Position numbers and translations under genes: made by a program. Below the pieces are notes generated by a model that was not told the origin of the DNA, did not search any database, and was given only the letters and a program-made list of their open reading frames with translations. Below are positions 28,236-37,128 of a stretch of DNA of 64,000 nt, in pieces; the stretch's first letter is position 1; every line of letters starts with the position of its first letter. The stretch is taken from the NCBI GenBank assembly GCA_026986785.1, contig JALSNW010000014.1:1-64000 (forward strand), read 5' to 3'. This DNA comes from Deltaproteobacteria bacterium (GTDB taxonomy: Bacteria > Desulfobacterota > Dissulfuribacteria > Dissulfuribacterales > QOAL01).

Positions 28236-31184
28236 GTGGCATGGAACTCCTTTTTAAGACGACATATTACTGAATGTCTTTATGGGATATTCTTTCAGTT
28301 TGTTTTTATCCTTTTTTCCCCAACTGTAATACTATCTGCCCCTTTTTTCATTGATCCAGATCTGCTGATAAATCCGGATTGGTCTGTTCTCTCCAATATC
28401 TTGCCAGAATATACAATAGATTTCGAAGACGTAGCCTCTGGAACGGAAATATACAATCAGTATGCAGATCAGGGGGTCCTTTTTTCATCAGTGCCACTGG
28501 CTGTCATACCAAGCGTACAAACTGTTTCAGGTTCCAAGGTCATCACCAATAGGCATCCAGGAGAAGAATTTCCAGGGGCCATAGAAGTAGAGTTCACCAC
28601 AGGGCAGTCAGAGGTAAGTGCCTATATCGGTACGGATGAAGACACCAATGGACACAACCTCCTGGTCTATGTAAATGCCTATGACCAAAACGGCCAACTC
28701 GTCCAGTCCATAGCCCCAGCAAACATAGGCCCAGGTCCATGTGATGTAAGCCATTTTGTCTATGTAGCCTCGAATGAGAAAAACATCTGGAAAGTAGAAT
28801 TCAAGGTTGGGCCAGGTTATGGATTTTATCTCGATGACCTCGGTTTCTCCGATATAGGGCCTGTCCCAGCAAGTACAAGCCGTTCGCCAGTAGTCCGTAT
28901 CAAAAAGCCTACGGAAGCCCATAGGTTTTACTTTGATTCCTTTGTAGATCCAGGTGGAAATTGTGGTGTTTTCGGTGGAGATATCATCTCTGAAAACCGC
29001 TTGAAAAGCGTAACCCTGGTGTTGCAATCCGGTAATAACATCAAGACATTCGATATAGGTTTTGGACGTATCGATGAGACGAGATACTCCTTTGGTGGTT
29101 TTTCCAACATCTGTTCATTCCTATCAGAAGGAGAAAATCTTGTGACTGTGCGGGCTGAAGACTGGGAGGGAAACACAGGGACAGATTTTATCAACCTGGG
29201 TTATTATCCCATAAAAACCAGATCTCTATTGCTTATAATGACACCGGCAGATTTCAGGGAGGCCCTCGTACCCCTGATGAATCACAAAAAGGCCTCTGGT
29301 ATGGATGCCAACATCATAACGATAGAGGCAATTTCACAGGACAGCAGGTTTTCCCCCTCCAGAGATCTACCTGAAAAGATAAAGAAGGCAATAGCTTATG
29401 CACATGAGCATTATCAGACCAAGTATGTGATGTTGGTTGGTGACAGTGACAAATTCCCAGTGCGTTATTGTAGGCATGTACCTGGACAGAGACATGCTGG
29501 TTATGGAGAATTCTACATGCCAGCCGACCTCTATTACGCTGACCTGTACAGATATGAGAATGGACAGCGTGTCTTTGACAATTGGGATGAAAATGGCAAT
29601 GGCTACATGGGTGAGATGACCTGTGAAGGCTCCTCCTGTGATCAATACCTACTTGATCAAGTGGATTCCATACCAGACGTGGCTGTTGGGCGCATACCAG
29701 TTTCTAAGGTGGAGGATCTCAGGACCTATGTCGCAAAGATAATAAAATATGAAAATAATTATCATCCTGGCTGGTTTTTCAATGTCCTGCTCGTAACAGG
29801 AGGCTATCCTGGAGATACCACAACAAACGACTGGATAGCAGACAATACATTGTCGGCGTTTAATAAGACAAGACACTATAGCAACTCTGGGCATCCCAAT
29901 TTCGTGCAACAGCTTACAGATTATTTGAACCAAGGACAGGGCTTTGTCAGTTACATTGGACACGGAGGCCCCTGTGAATGGGCAAGCTACCCGGTCTGTG
30001 CCTCTATCCCTGATCTTCACAATGAGAATATGCTGCCGGTCATTTTTGCAGCGGCCTGTTATACGGCACAGTTTCATACAAGGGAAGGCCAGTATTTGAG
30101 TATCGACGGCAGGGATCCTCCTGGACAGATATGGCCGAGTCCAGCACCAGAACCAGCTGCCATACAGCCGCCAAGATATGATACAAGCTCCTGTGCAGAA
30201 CATCTCTTGTTCAGGTCTTCGGCAGGGGCCATCGCCTATATAGGGTGCTACACTGGAAGTCAAAGCTGGGCATTGATCCTGGCAAAGAAATTTTTTGCCG
30301 CCTATGATCACCTGTCTGACATCTCTCCAGATCCGGTCATCCTGGGGGATATGTGGAACCAGGCCCTGGTTGATTATTATTATGACCAGATAAAAAATCC
30401 TGTAACAGGCGAATGTCTCACAGAACGGGTCAATGCATCGGGTAGCCTATACTGGATCCCCAGCACCATTTATCACCATATCAGAAAATACATGTTATAT
30501 GGAGATCCGTCCCTGCGTCTCGGTGGCAGCAGAACCCCATCCTATATATTCTTGCCTGTTTCATATACTCAGCTCTTTACCTGGGATGTTTCCCAGACTG
30601 GCCAACAGGGTGACCATGCCAAGCTTTCTGGTCGGGTTTTTTCTCCCAGTACACTGGAGATATACGAAGGCTCTCAGCTTTTGGGCACCTTTGAAGTCAA
30701 TGGGGCCTTTGAGATAGTTCTACCTTCAATGGATGAAGGAATACATCATTTGACCCTCTACATTCGTAACCAGGAAGGAAAAGTGATGGACAGCAGAGAA
30801 TTGAACATCACCATGGATACCACTCCTCCTGTCATAGAGGTGACCAGCTATACCCCATTTGCAGTATCTGGACAGGTTGCAATAAGTGGATTGAGTGAAA
30901 ACCTTGCCAGGGTGGAATTGTACGAGGGAGACAGGCTATTGGCATCCACCTTTGCCGAGCCCCAGTTTGCCAACGAAGCTGAGGAGCAGCCATTCACGAT
31001 CCAGATTACCCAGCCCCTGGAAAAGGGTCTGCATAGTTTTACCCTCAGGGCTGTGGATCAAAGTGGCAATCAGGCAGTCTTCTATCGCAATATCGTCATA
31101 GAGGTCGTGGATGACTACTGTTGTCCCACTATGATAAAGTGGGATCAGCTCTTCAATGGTACATATCACTTTGGGGGTCTTTAG
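28236..31184 (+). CDS. Secreted gingipain-like cysteine peptidase (family C25)
   Basis: 982 residues. Start is GTG 28236, with AGGAGGT five bases upstream; the ATG at 28241 is out of frame. Residues about 15-36 form a hydrophobic signal segment. A beta-rich region (about 50-310) precedes the C25 domain (about 325-760), whose catalytic pair is seen as His576 in YIGHGGP and Cys608 in FAAACYTAQF, the HGG...AAC pattern of gingipains; another typical block is YVMLVGDSDKFPVRYC. An Ig-like region fills about 800-970. The C-terminus is short and ends YHFGGL: no PEP-CTERM, LPXTG or recognisable type IX sorting domain. Flanked by inverted repeat copies B and C. Secretion route and substrate are unknown. 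Confidence 0.85.
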   Translation: MAWNSFLRRHITECLYGIFFQFVFILFSPTVILSAPFFIDPDLLINPDWSVLSNILPEYTIDFEDVASGTEIYNQYADQGVLFSSVPLAVIPSVQTVSGSKVITNRHPGEEFPGAIEVEFTTGQSEVSAYIGTDEDTNGHNLLVYVNAYDQNGQLVQSIAPANIGPGPCDVSHFVYVASNEKNIWKVEFKVGPGYGFYLDDLGFSDIGPVPASTSRSPVVRIKKPTEAHRFYFDSFVDPGGNCGVFGGDIISENRLKSVTLVLQSGNNIKTFDIGFGRIDETRYSFGGFSNICSFLSEGENLVTVRAEDWEGNTGTDFINLGYYPIKTRSLLLIMTPADFREALVPLMNHKKASGMDANIITIEAISQDSRFSPSRDLPEKIKKAIAYAHEHYQTKYVMLVGDSDKFPVRYCRHVPGQRHAGYGEFYMPADLYYADLYRYENGQRVFDNWDENGNGYMGEMTCEGSSCDQYLLDQVDSIPDVAVGRIPVSKVEDLRTYVAKIIKYENNYHPGWFFNVLLVTGGYPGDTTTNDWIADNTLSAFNKTRHYSNSGHPNFVQQLTDYLNQGQGFVSYIGHGGPCEWASYPVCASIPDLHNENMLPVIFAAACYTAQFHTREGQYLSIDGRDPPGQIWPSPAPEPAAIQPPRYDTSSCAEHLLFRSSAGAIAYIGCYTGSQSWALILAKKFFAAYDHLSDISPDPVILGDMWNQALVDYYYDQIKNPVTGECLTERVNASGSLYWIPSTIYHHIRKYMLYGDPSLRLGGSRTPSYIFLPVSYTQLFTWDVSQTGQQGDHAKLSGRVFSPSTLEIYEGSQLLGTFEVNGAFEIVLPSMDEGIHHLTLYIRNQEGKVMDSRELNITMDTTPPVIEVTSYTPFAVSGQVAISGLSENLARVELYEGDRLLASTFAEPQFANEAEEQPFTIQITQPLEKGLHSFTLRAVDQSGNQAVFYRNIVIEVVDDYCCPTMIKWDQLFNGTYHFGGL

Positions 31185-31190
31185 GTCACA

Positions 31191-31442
31191 CCCGGATTAT
31201 GCAGCTTAAAGCTCACCGAAGATGTGAATAGGATGCGGAAGGCGTAACTTTGGTACTTTAACTGCCCGAAACAAAGCAGATTCAGTAGGCTTGTGAGCCC
31301 CCTGTGGCTTTAAATGCCCGAAGACTTATCGCAAAGCGGCCTTCGCTTTTAGGTGAAAATACAAAGGGATCAGCTGGTTGCCGCCCATGTGATCATTCAA
31401 AGAAATCGTCTTTTCCTTGCGTTTGAAGTGTATAAATCTGGG
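31191..31442 (+). mobile_element. MITE-like repeat, copy C, downstream of the C25 peptidase gene
   Basis: A 252-bp non-coding element starting 7 bases after the C25 stop. Left end CCCGGATTATGCA (31191-31203); right end TGTATAAATCTGGG (31429-31442) is an imperfect inverted copy and is preceded by TTTGAAG as in copy B. Core at 31272-31302, CAAAGCAGATTC onward, matches copy B. An AAAGCG-CGCTTT hairpin sits near 31332-31348. No target duplication is seen, so this copy is probably older or decayed. Confidence 0.75.
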
Positions 31443-31470
31443 TTAAAAATCCATGTGCCCCATTTTTTGA

Positions 31471-32460
31471 TCAGGGTAGCCGGTTTAGACCTACAAAGCA
31501 GCCCCCATTTTCCTCTGCAAGTCTTCTCATCAGGTTTGAAAAACGATAGATATTTTCAGAGTTGGGGGCCTCTTCGAGCAGCACAGGAAAACCTATGGCA
31601 TGGATGCGTACCCTGCGTCTGCCAGCCCTCAGGTTGAGCCTTTTGACCTGGTCCAGCACTCCCTGGATGGATCCTGTAGAAAAATCATCCCCGAGGACAT
31701 AGATGGATATCCTTTTGTCCCCGGCATAGAAGCGGCGTATGGCCGCGGTTATGCCCTCTGCCGGGCTGGAATTAGAAAAGGGCGCCCATGTGGTGAGCAT
31801 GGACAGTATTGCGCGTCTCCTGGCAGGGCTGTCAGGTATCCACCTGCCCTCGTAACGGGAGAACATATAGTTCCCCATGTCGTTCATGACCTGTATCCCC
31901 TTGACCCTGGGATAGATGCGGAGTACCTCGGCCATCTTTTTCCTGACCAGAGGCCAGGCAAAACGCTGCATGGACCCGGAGGTGTCTATAACGAATATGA
32001 TGTATTCGCTGTCCACGGGGATGCCACCTATGGGTGAACGGGCCCGGGCCGGCGGGGCTGCCTTCTGGAGGCGCTTCATCTCCAAGGTGAGTTTCTGCCT
32101 TGCTGATTGGAGTTGTTTGGCAATGATCTTCTGGGCCTCCTGATCCGTCCTCTGGGCCTGGTATCTTCCCTCAGTGGTCCTGAGCTCACCTTGGAGGCGA
32201 CCGATCTGTTGTCGAAGCCTTGCCAGTTGCTCCTTTCTTGAGGCAAGTTGGCTTTTCATGTGCTCGGTTTCTTCTTTCAAACTTTGTTTTTCAAGTTCGA
32301 GGGATGCGATTTGCTCGTTCAATTTCCTGCCCTCTTGTTCGATCACCCGTGGTTCAGAGAACTGGGAGATCACAAGGAGCAGGATTATTGCCCCAAACCC
32401 ACATGAGACCACGTCAAGAAAGGAAAGGGTGAATATCTCGAACCCCCTTCGCTGTCTCAT
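31471..32460 (-). CDS. VWA-domain protein with ExbD/MotB-like N-terminal helix (second VWA subunit)
   Basis: 329 residues from ATG 32460, which overlaps the upstream stop as ATGA (32457-32460); a TTG at 32466 would add two residues. A single membrane helix (about 12-32) reads LSFLDVVSCGFGAIILLLVI with Asp16 at its start, then a coiled coil (about 40-135) and a von Willebrand A domain with the MIDAS motif DTSGS (159-163). Predicted inner-membrane protein with the coiled coil and VWA in the periplasm. Last gene of the eight-gene operon. It is clearly a diverged paralogue of the gene just upstream. Function not known. Confidence 0.85.
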   Translation of the reverse strand: MRQRRGFEIFTLSFLDVVSCGFGAIILLLVISQFSEPRVIEQEGRKLNEQIASLELEKQSLKEETEHMKSQLASRKEQLARLRQQIGRLQGELRTTEGRYQAQRTDQEAQKIIAKQLQSARQKLTLEMKRLQKAAPPARARSPIGGIPVDSEYIIFVIDTSGSMQRFAWPLVRKKMAEVLRIYPRVKGIQVMNDMGNYMFSRYEGRWIPDSPARRRAILSMLTTWAPFSNSSPAEGITAAIRRFYAGDKRISIYVLGDDFSTGSIQGVLDQVKRLNLRAGRRRVRIHAIGFPVLLEEAPNSENIYRFSNLMRRLAEENGGCFVGLNRLP

Positions 32461-33557
32461 GGCCAATCCCTGCTTGGTGTGAGAAATGAGCCCCTGGTAT
32501 CAACGGCCAGCTTCCAGAAGAGGCCTGCTGCCATCGGGTCTCCTTCCAGTGGAAAAAGAATGGTATTGACCGGTATTGCCTTGGGGAGTCTTGAAACTGC
32601 TTGCCTGAAAAGCTTCACCCTCTCCTTGGATGATACCTTGCCCTGGCTTGTAGGCTTGGCCCCCATCGTTGGCAGACCATCGGTGAGCAGGATGATATTG
32701 TCCGGCCTGGGGGAAAGGATGGCCGCAGCAGAAAATGCCCAGGAGAGGCTGGTGCCGTGTGCCGGAACCCTCTTCTCCAGTTCGTCCACCATATCGTTTA
32801 TCTGCTGCCTGCTGGTAACAGCTACCCATCTGCGTGCAGATTCACCCAAAAAGACGATCCTGGTGTCAAATACGGCTACTTTGATAGTGGAGCTTGGAGG
32901 GACGTTTGCAAGAAGCCACTTGAATGTACGTATTACCCTTTGCCACTTGGTGGATTGCAGCCTGGTAGTGCGGGAAAGATTGCGTCTTCTTATTATACCA
33001 AGGATCGTTTGGTGGAGCATGGAGGCAGATGCATCTATGAGAAAGAGGATCCGTTTGCCTCCAAGGCGCAGGCCGGTAAGATACTGCCGATTCCCTTCAC
33101 CAGAGAAATATCGCACCTTCTCGCCTGCATCCTGGTCCCTTCTCTTTTTTGCAAGGAGCCTCTTCCTTTCTGCATCCATGGATTTCAAGTCACTTTCCAG
33201 TTCCTTCAAGGATCTTCTTGTTGCAAGGGAAGCATTTTCAAACAGTGAAATCTTGGCCCTGGTCCTTTTTATCTTTTCTGCGAGGACAGCAGATTTTTCT
33301 TTGGCAGTAGCAATCTGGGAATCTGTCACCTCCAGGCTGTTTTTCAGCTCGGACAAGAGCCTTTCCCTTGCCTGGACCTCGAGTTTGAGGGCCATGAGCT
33401 TGGTTCTCAGGTCTTGATCTCTTTCCCTCCTGTGACGTACCGTGTTGCTGTTTACTATGAGCACCAGGAGTACTACGGCCCCAAAACCACAGAACATGAT
33501 ATCGAGGAAAGAGAGATTGAAGGTTGGCTGCTGGCCTTTTCCCTTTTTTGGTGCCAT
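32457..33557 (-). CDS. VWA-domain protein with ExbD/MotB-like N-terminal helix (first VWA subunit)
   Basis: 366 residues. Short basic N-terminus, one membrane helix at about 15-37 (LSFLDIMFCGFGAVVLLVLI) with Asp19, a long coiled coil (about 45-140) and a VWA domain starting near 165 with MIDAS residues Asp175, Ser177 and Ser179 (DASAS), a threonine in HGTSLS and an aspartate in LLTDGLP. The helix matches that of the downstream VWA protein nearly residue for residue. Lies 20 bases downstream of a MotA/ExbB-type gene, which suggests the three form one membrane complex. Function not known. Confidence 0.85.
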   Translation of the reverse strand: MAPKKGKGQQPTFNLSFLDIMFCGFGAVVLLVLIVNSNTVRHRRERDQDLRTKLMALKLEVQARERLLSELKNSLEVTDSQIATAKEKSAVLAEKIKRTRAKISLFENASLATRRSLKELESDLKSMDAERKRLLAKKRRDQDAGEKVRYFSGEGNRQYLTGLRLGGKRILFLIDASASMLHQTILGIIRRRNLSRTTRLQSTKWQRVIRTFKWLLANVPPSSTIKVAVFDTRIVFLGESARRWVAVTSRQQINDMVDELEKRVPAHGTSLSWAFSAAAILSPRPDNIILLTDGLPTMGAKPTSQGKVSSKERVKLFRQAVSRLPKAIPVNTILFPLEGDPMAAGLFWKLAVDTRGSFLTPSRDWP

Positions 33558-33577
33558 CTACAAAAAACCAAGTGGTG

Positions 33578-34384
33578 TCAGGGCATGGGCCTTATCCTTA
33601 GCCGTGAGATCAAGTGGGTGTTGCAATATTCCTCTGTATCGAGCACCAGGCGTTCCTGCATGAGTTGGAGTTGATGGATGAAGAACATGAGTACTATGGA
33701 GATGACAAGTGCTATGAAGGTAGAATTGAATGCTACACCCAGGCTTTGGGTCACGCCAGTGATATCTCCCTCTACTGCCTTGTTGGCTTGGGAGAGTGCA
33801 GCACCGATGCCACGTACCGTACCGATGAAGCCCACCGAGGGTATGGCCCATGCAATATAGCGGATGACCGAGAGCTCTGCTTCCTGGCGTTCTCCTTCGG
33901 ATTCACAAAGGCTCCTTACTGCAGTTGCTGCATCCTGCACGTTTCTCGTGGCTGCAAATCTCTGGATGGCTGTTCTGAGCGCCTTTGGTAGTAAAAAACT
34001 TTGCATCTTTGGAGGGACTTCTTCCAATCTTCTCAAGAGCTCTTTGGTGTCTTCCAGGCCCACAGGAAGGCCGTGGGGCAGTTTGAGGAGATCCATGGAG
34101 AGCTGTTGTTGCTGTCTCCATGTGAATACGGCCTTGTAGCCCATTATGGCAAAGGCCCAGAACATGAGGATGATACAGGCCTCCTGCTCGTAGTCCTTGA
34201 GTACGACGTAAAAATTTCTTTGTTGCTCATATCTCTTGTCTTGGGCCGTGAGGTCATGCTGTCTTTGAAGAAACGCCTCTGCCTTGGGCCGTATTGTTGC
34301 AACATATGCAGCGTGAACGATTATAAAGGCGATCAATAGGGAAAATACCTGGAATATTAGTTCTACTGGCAGTTTTTTTTGCAT
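33578..34384 (-). CDS. MotA/TolQ/ExbB-type proton channel subunit
   Basis: 268 residues with about four hydrophobic segments (about 8-30, 68-88, 170-190 and 212-236), closer to MotA than to three-helix ExbB. The family core is IPSVGFIGTVRGIGAALSQA followed by VAFNSTFIALVISIVLMFFI. Members use ion flow to drive a partner protein; here the natural partners are the two VWA proteins encoded next, whose N-terminal helix resembles ExbD/MotB. There is no ordinary ExbD, TonB or OmpA-like MotB in this operon. A 102-base gap, without an obvious terminator, separates it from the small gene upstream. Confidence 0.85.
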   Translation of the reverse strand: MQKKLPVELIFQVFSLLIAFIIVHAAYVATIRPKAEAFLQRQHDLTAQDKRYEQQRNFYVVLKDYEQEACIILMFWAFAIMGYKAVFTWRQQQQLSMDLLKLPHGLPVGLEDTKELLRRLEEVPPKMQSFLLPKALRTAIQRFAATRNVQDAATAVRSLCESEGERQEAELSVIRYIAWAIPSVGFIGTVRGIGAALSQANKAVEGDITGVTQSLGVAFNSTFIALVISIVLMFFIHQLQLMQERLVLDTEEYCNTHLISRLRIRPMP

Positions 34385-34486
34385 GATTGAATAAATCCTA
34401 TGTGTTTCAAGGTATATCAGTTATTCTGCTTTTTTTGATGTCGTGTTTTTTCGATTGGATGCAATCCCTTTTAAGCAGAGCTCTGT

Positions 34487-34756
34487 TTAGATATCCACAG
34501 GGAAGGCAACTGCCTGGTCTGCTGTGATCCTTTCCTTGGGGGTGTACCATCTCTGTGATTTCTTTTTTTTCTTCTTTTTCAACCTGTGAGCTTGGCCCTT
34601 GGCCGTCTCATCTGTAGTCATATCAGATTTTTTAAGATCGACCTGGAGATGGTGTTTGGCGCAAAGGGCCATCCTTCCAGCCAACAGGACGGAGCACATG
34701 AAAAAAAGGCCTAAGATGGATGTTCGAACAAGTTTTTTTATGGTCTCTGTTTTCAT
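34487..34756 (-). CDS. Small secreted lysine-rich protein, unknown
   Basis: 89 residues. Residues 1-33 look like a signal peptide (LGLFFMCSVLLAGRMALCA, possible cut after Ala). The mature part is short and basic with seven consecutive lysines encoded by an A-rich run that includes eight adenines in the mRNA (34563-34570), a place where slippage could occur. The start overlaps the stop of the large upstream gene by ATGA (34753-34756), which argues that it is real. No family recognised. Confidence 0.7.
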   Translation of the reverse strand: MKTETIKKLVRTSILGLFFMCSVLLAGRMALCAKHHLQVDLKKSDMTTDETAKGQAHRLKKKKKKKSQRWYTPKERITADQAVAFPVDI

Positions 34757-37128
34757 TTTACATACCTGGCAATCCTGAAACCAAGATCGTCTTCAGGTTT
34801 TCTGCTATAGCCCCTATAGCTCAATCTCAGCTCTGTCACTGAGCTGTCTTTCCAGCTTGCACCCCGTACAACATGATGAGTCCCTACAGATGGGCCAAGG
34901 GGGTCTTGTTCGAGGCCAGGCCTGAGAAGGACAACCGGCGAGTAGAGGTCATGGCACCATTCTGATACATTGCCTCCAATATCGAAAAGCCCAGCAGGAT
35001 TGGCCTGAAAGTTACCCACTGGTCCACTTACAGGAAATCCATCATTATAACCCCTCATGATCACAGGCAGTATGCCCCTGGCGGATTCATCAGCAAAGTT
35101 TCCACTCCTATCTGGTGGCGGAAAGGTTCCAGGCCATGGGTACTTGGAAGCCCTGGTTCTCTTGGCAAATCGTGCAGCACATGCCCATTCAGCCTCTGTA
35201 GGGAGTCGATAGCCATTTGTAAGCGGGTGGACGACCTCGATCTGTCCAGCAGTTATCTTGTAGAAGGGCTCTATCCCCTCTCTGATGGAGAGCCAGTTGA
35301 GGTAGCGTACCGCGTCTGCCCAGCTCACTTGTACCACAGGCTGGTTTGAGCCATCGAGGTTGATCCCCTTGAAGCTGCCTGAGGAATGATCTTTTTCAAA
35401 CCTTCGATACTGGGCATTGGTGACCTCATGGGCAGAGATGTAAAAAGGCCTTGTAAGCCTTACCCGCCTCTTTATTTCATTGGTGCGTCTGCCAGCCTCT
35501 CTGCGAGACGATCCCATGGTAAACGTGCAAGGTTTGATGAGGATGAGGATATGGCCCTGGCTGGTATGGAGCCTGGGAGGTATTTCCCTTTTTGAAGTCT
35601 TTATGCGCATGTCAATCTTGAGGGTACTACCAGGCAATGGGGTAATCTTTCTCTGTTGTTTATCTCCTCCTGATGTCCGGATTTCAAGGATATGGGGCAT
35701 GGCTGAGAGCCTGAACCGGCCAGTATTTTTTTTCTGAATCATGCCGTCTATGAAAAGGGCGGTATTGGCAGGTGAGGAGATGAATACGGTACAGAATTGG
35801 GGTGTAAGCCGCAGGGTGAGATCCGTGGTGGAACCTGCTTCAGGCCTAATCTTTTTAGTTACACTCTTGTGACCCAGGGCAGTTGCTGTGATCTTGTGGG
35901 ATCGGTTGGAGCTTAGTCTAAGTCTCAAAGGGGCCTTACCCCTGAATACTCCATCTACTGTCACAATTGCACCTTTTGGTATGCTTTTCAATTGGATCAG
36001 GGCAGGAGGCCTTTGCAGGATGGCGGTTTCGGGTTTTATTTCGAGGCCCGATTGCACCCTTACATCCTTTTGCCATGGTAGGAAACCCGAAAGCCTGAGG
36101 GTGAGCCTTCGTATCCCTTCGGAGAGTTCAAGACTGGCAGGGGTCTTTTGCCCCGTCTCCTGCCCATCTACCAGGATTTCAGCCCCTGGTGGCCTGGAAG
36201 TAAGATGTATAGTACCCCATGCCGGCTCGAGCCTGAAATCAAAATATTGGTGGAGCCCCTTTCCTTCCACTACGATATCCTGCTTGGCCTTTCTGTAACG
36301 TTCTTTAATCACCAGGATGGTATGATTGCCAGCTTCGATCTCCATCTCCCTGATGGGAGTGGGACCAAGGTGTTTTCCATCCAGCATGATACTGGCTCCT
36401 GCCTCTGGGCTTGTGGTCAGATCCACTATGCCTGGAAGGGGAGCCAGGGAAAATGTAAATGAGCGCTTGTGCTTGGAAGGCGTTATCTCTACCTGGAGTT
36501 TTCTATAGCCAGTCTTCATGGCAGTAACCGTATACCTGCCTGGCAGGATCAGGAAACGTTTCCCTATCTTGATTGATGGAAAGAGACCTGAGACAGAAAG
36601 GGATTCGGGTGTAGGTGATACATCTATCCCGATACTTATGCATGAAAGGAGGAATAGGGCAACGCATGTAAGAATCACCAGGAGAGGGAGGCTGATCTTT
36701 ATCCAGGTGGGAGAACGCTGTTTACCGATCTCATCCCCGGATGTCATGGGAAGGGGATTGGGTGATTCATGGGTCTCTTCTCTAATGAGCTGTGACCCTT
36801 CTATTTTCGGGGATGCGGTCTTTTCCACGGTTATATCTACAATATCTCCTGAAATCACATAAAAAATGGCATACTTCCCGATCCTGGTCTGGTCTCCAGA
36901 TTTGATCCAGCAAGAACCCTCGATTATCTCGTGGTTGTGCAATACGCGGATCTCACTGGAGATTGGCTGGAGGAAGAGGTATCCGTCAATCTCACCTATT
37001 AGGCAGATGTCCTGGCGAAATCCTGGAATGGGTATGTGAGAGCCGGCCCCGCCTATCCTTAGCGGCAAGTCTTTCTGGGAAAAGGAGGAGATCCTTTGGC
37101 CGATGATTATCTCAAAGAGCCTGTTCAT
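34753..37128 (-). CDS. FHA-like / TM / PEGA-repeat / FGE-like fusion protein
   Basis: 791 residues. About 1-115 resembles a forkhead-associated fold (RIGGAGSHIPIPGFRQDICL, RVLHNHEIIEGSCWI), probably cytoplasmic. A membrane helix lies near 145-170 (LPLLVILTCVALFLLSC). Four to five PEGA-type beta modules follow (about 175-500; for example VDLTTSPEAGASIMLDGKHL). The C-terminal about 270 residues are an FGE-sulfatase/SUMF1 domain (YISAHEVTNAQYRRFE, YRLPTEAEWACAARFA, GGNVSEWCHDLY, DDLGFRIARYVK). The block RGASWKDSSVTELRLSYRGY lacks both cysteines used by true formylglycine-generating enzyme, so that activity is unlikely. ATGA overlaps on both sides. Confidence 0.85.
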   Translation of the reverse strand: MNRLFEIIIGQRISSFSQKDLPLRIGGAGSHIPIPGFRQDICLIGEIDGYLFLQPISSEIRVLHNHEIIEGSCWIKSGDQTRIGKYAIFYVISGDIVDITVEKTASPKIEGSQLIREETHESPNPLPMTSGDEIGKQRSPTWIKISLPLLVILTCVALFLLSCISIGIDVSPTPESLSVSGLFPSIKIGKRFLILPGRYTVTAMKTGYRKLQVEITPSKHKRSFTFSLAPLPGIVDLTTSPEAGASIMLDGKHLGPTPIREMEIEAGNHTILVIKERYRKAKQDIVVEGKGLHQYFDFRLEPAWGTIHLTSRPPGAEILVDGQETGQKTPASLELSEGIRRLTLRLSGFLPWQKDVRVQSGLEIKPETAILQRPPALIQLKSIPKGAIVTVDGVFRGKAPLRLRLSSNRSHKITATALGHKSVTKKIRPEAGSTTDLTLRLTPQFCTVFISSPANTALFIDGMIQKKNTGRFRLSAMPHILEIRTSGGDKQQRKITPLPGSTLKIDMRIKTSKREIPPRLHTSQGHILILIKPCTFTMGSSRREAGRRTNEIKRRVRLTRPFYISAHEVTNAQYRRFEKDHSSGSFKGINLDGSNQPVVQVSWADAVRYLNWLSIREGIEPFYKITAGQIEVVHPLTNGYRLPTEAEWACAARFAKRTRASKYPWPGTFPPPDRSGNFADESARGILPVIMRGYNDGFPVSGPVGNFQANPAGLFDIGGNVSEWCHDLYSPVVLLRPGLEQDPLGPSVGTHHVVRGASWKDSSVTELRLSYRGYSRKPEDDLGFRIARYVK

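Noticed and set aside
28241-28243. ATG as start of the C25 peptidase
   Set aside because: It is out of frame; the in-frame GTG at 28236 has an ideal AGGAGGT site.
31471-34384. Zorya-type or flagellar MotAB assignment for the channel and VWA genes
   Set aside because: No OmpA-like peptidoglycan-binding domain, no helicase or nuclease partners and no flagellar genes are present.
34753-37128. Active formylglycine-generating enzyme or sulfatase maturation
   Set aside because: The cysteines required for catalysis are absent and no sulfatase gene is nearby.
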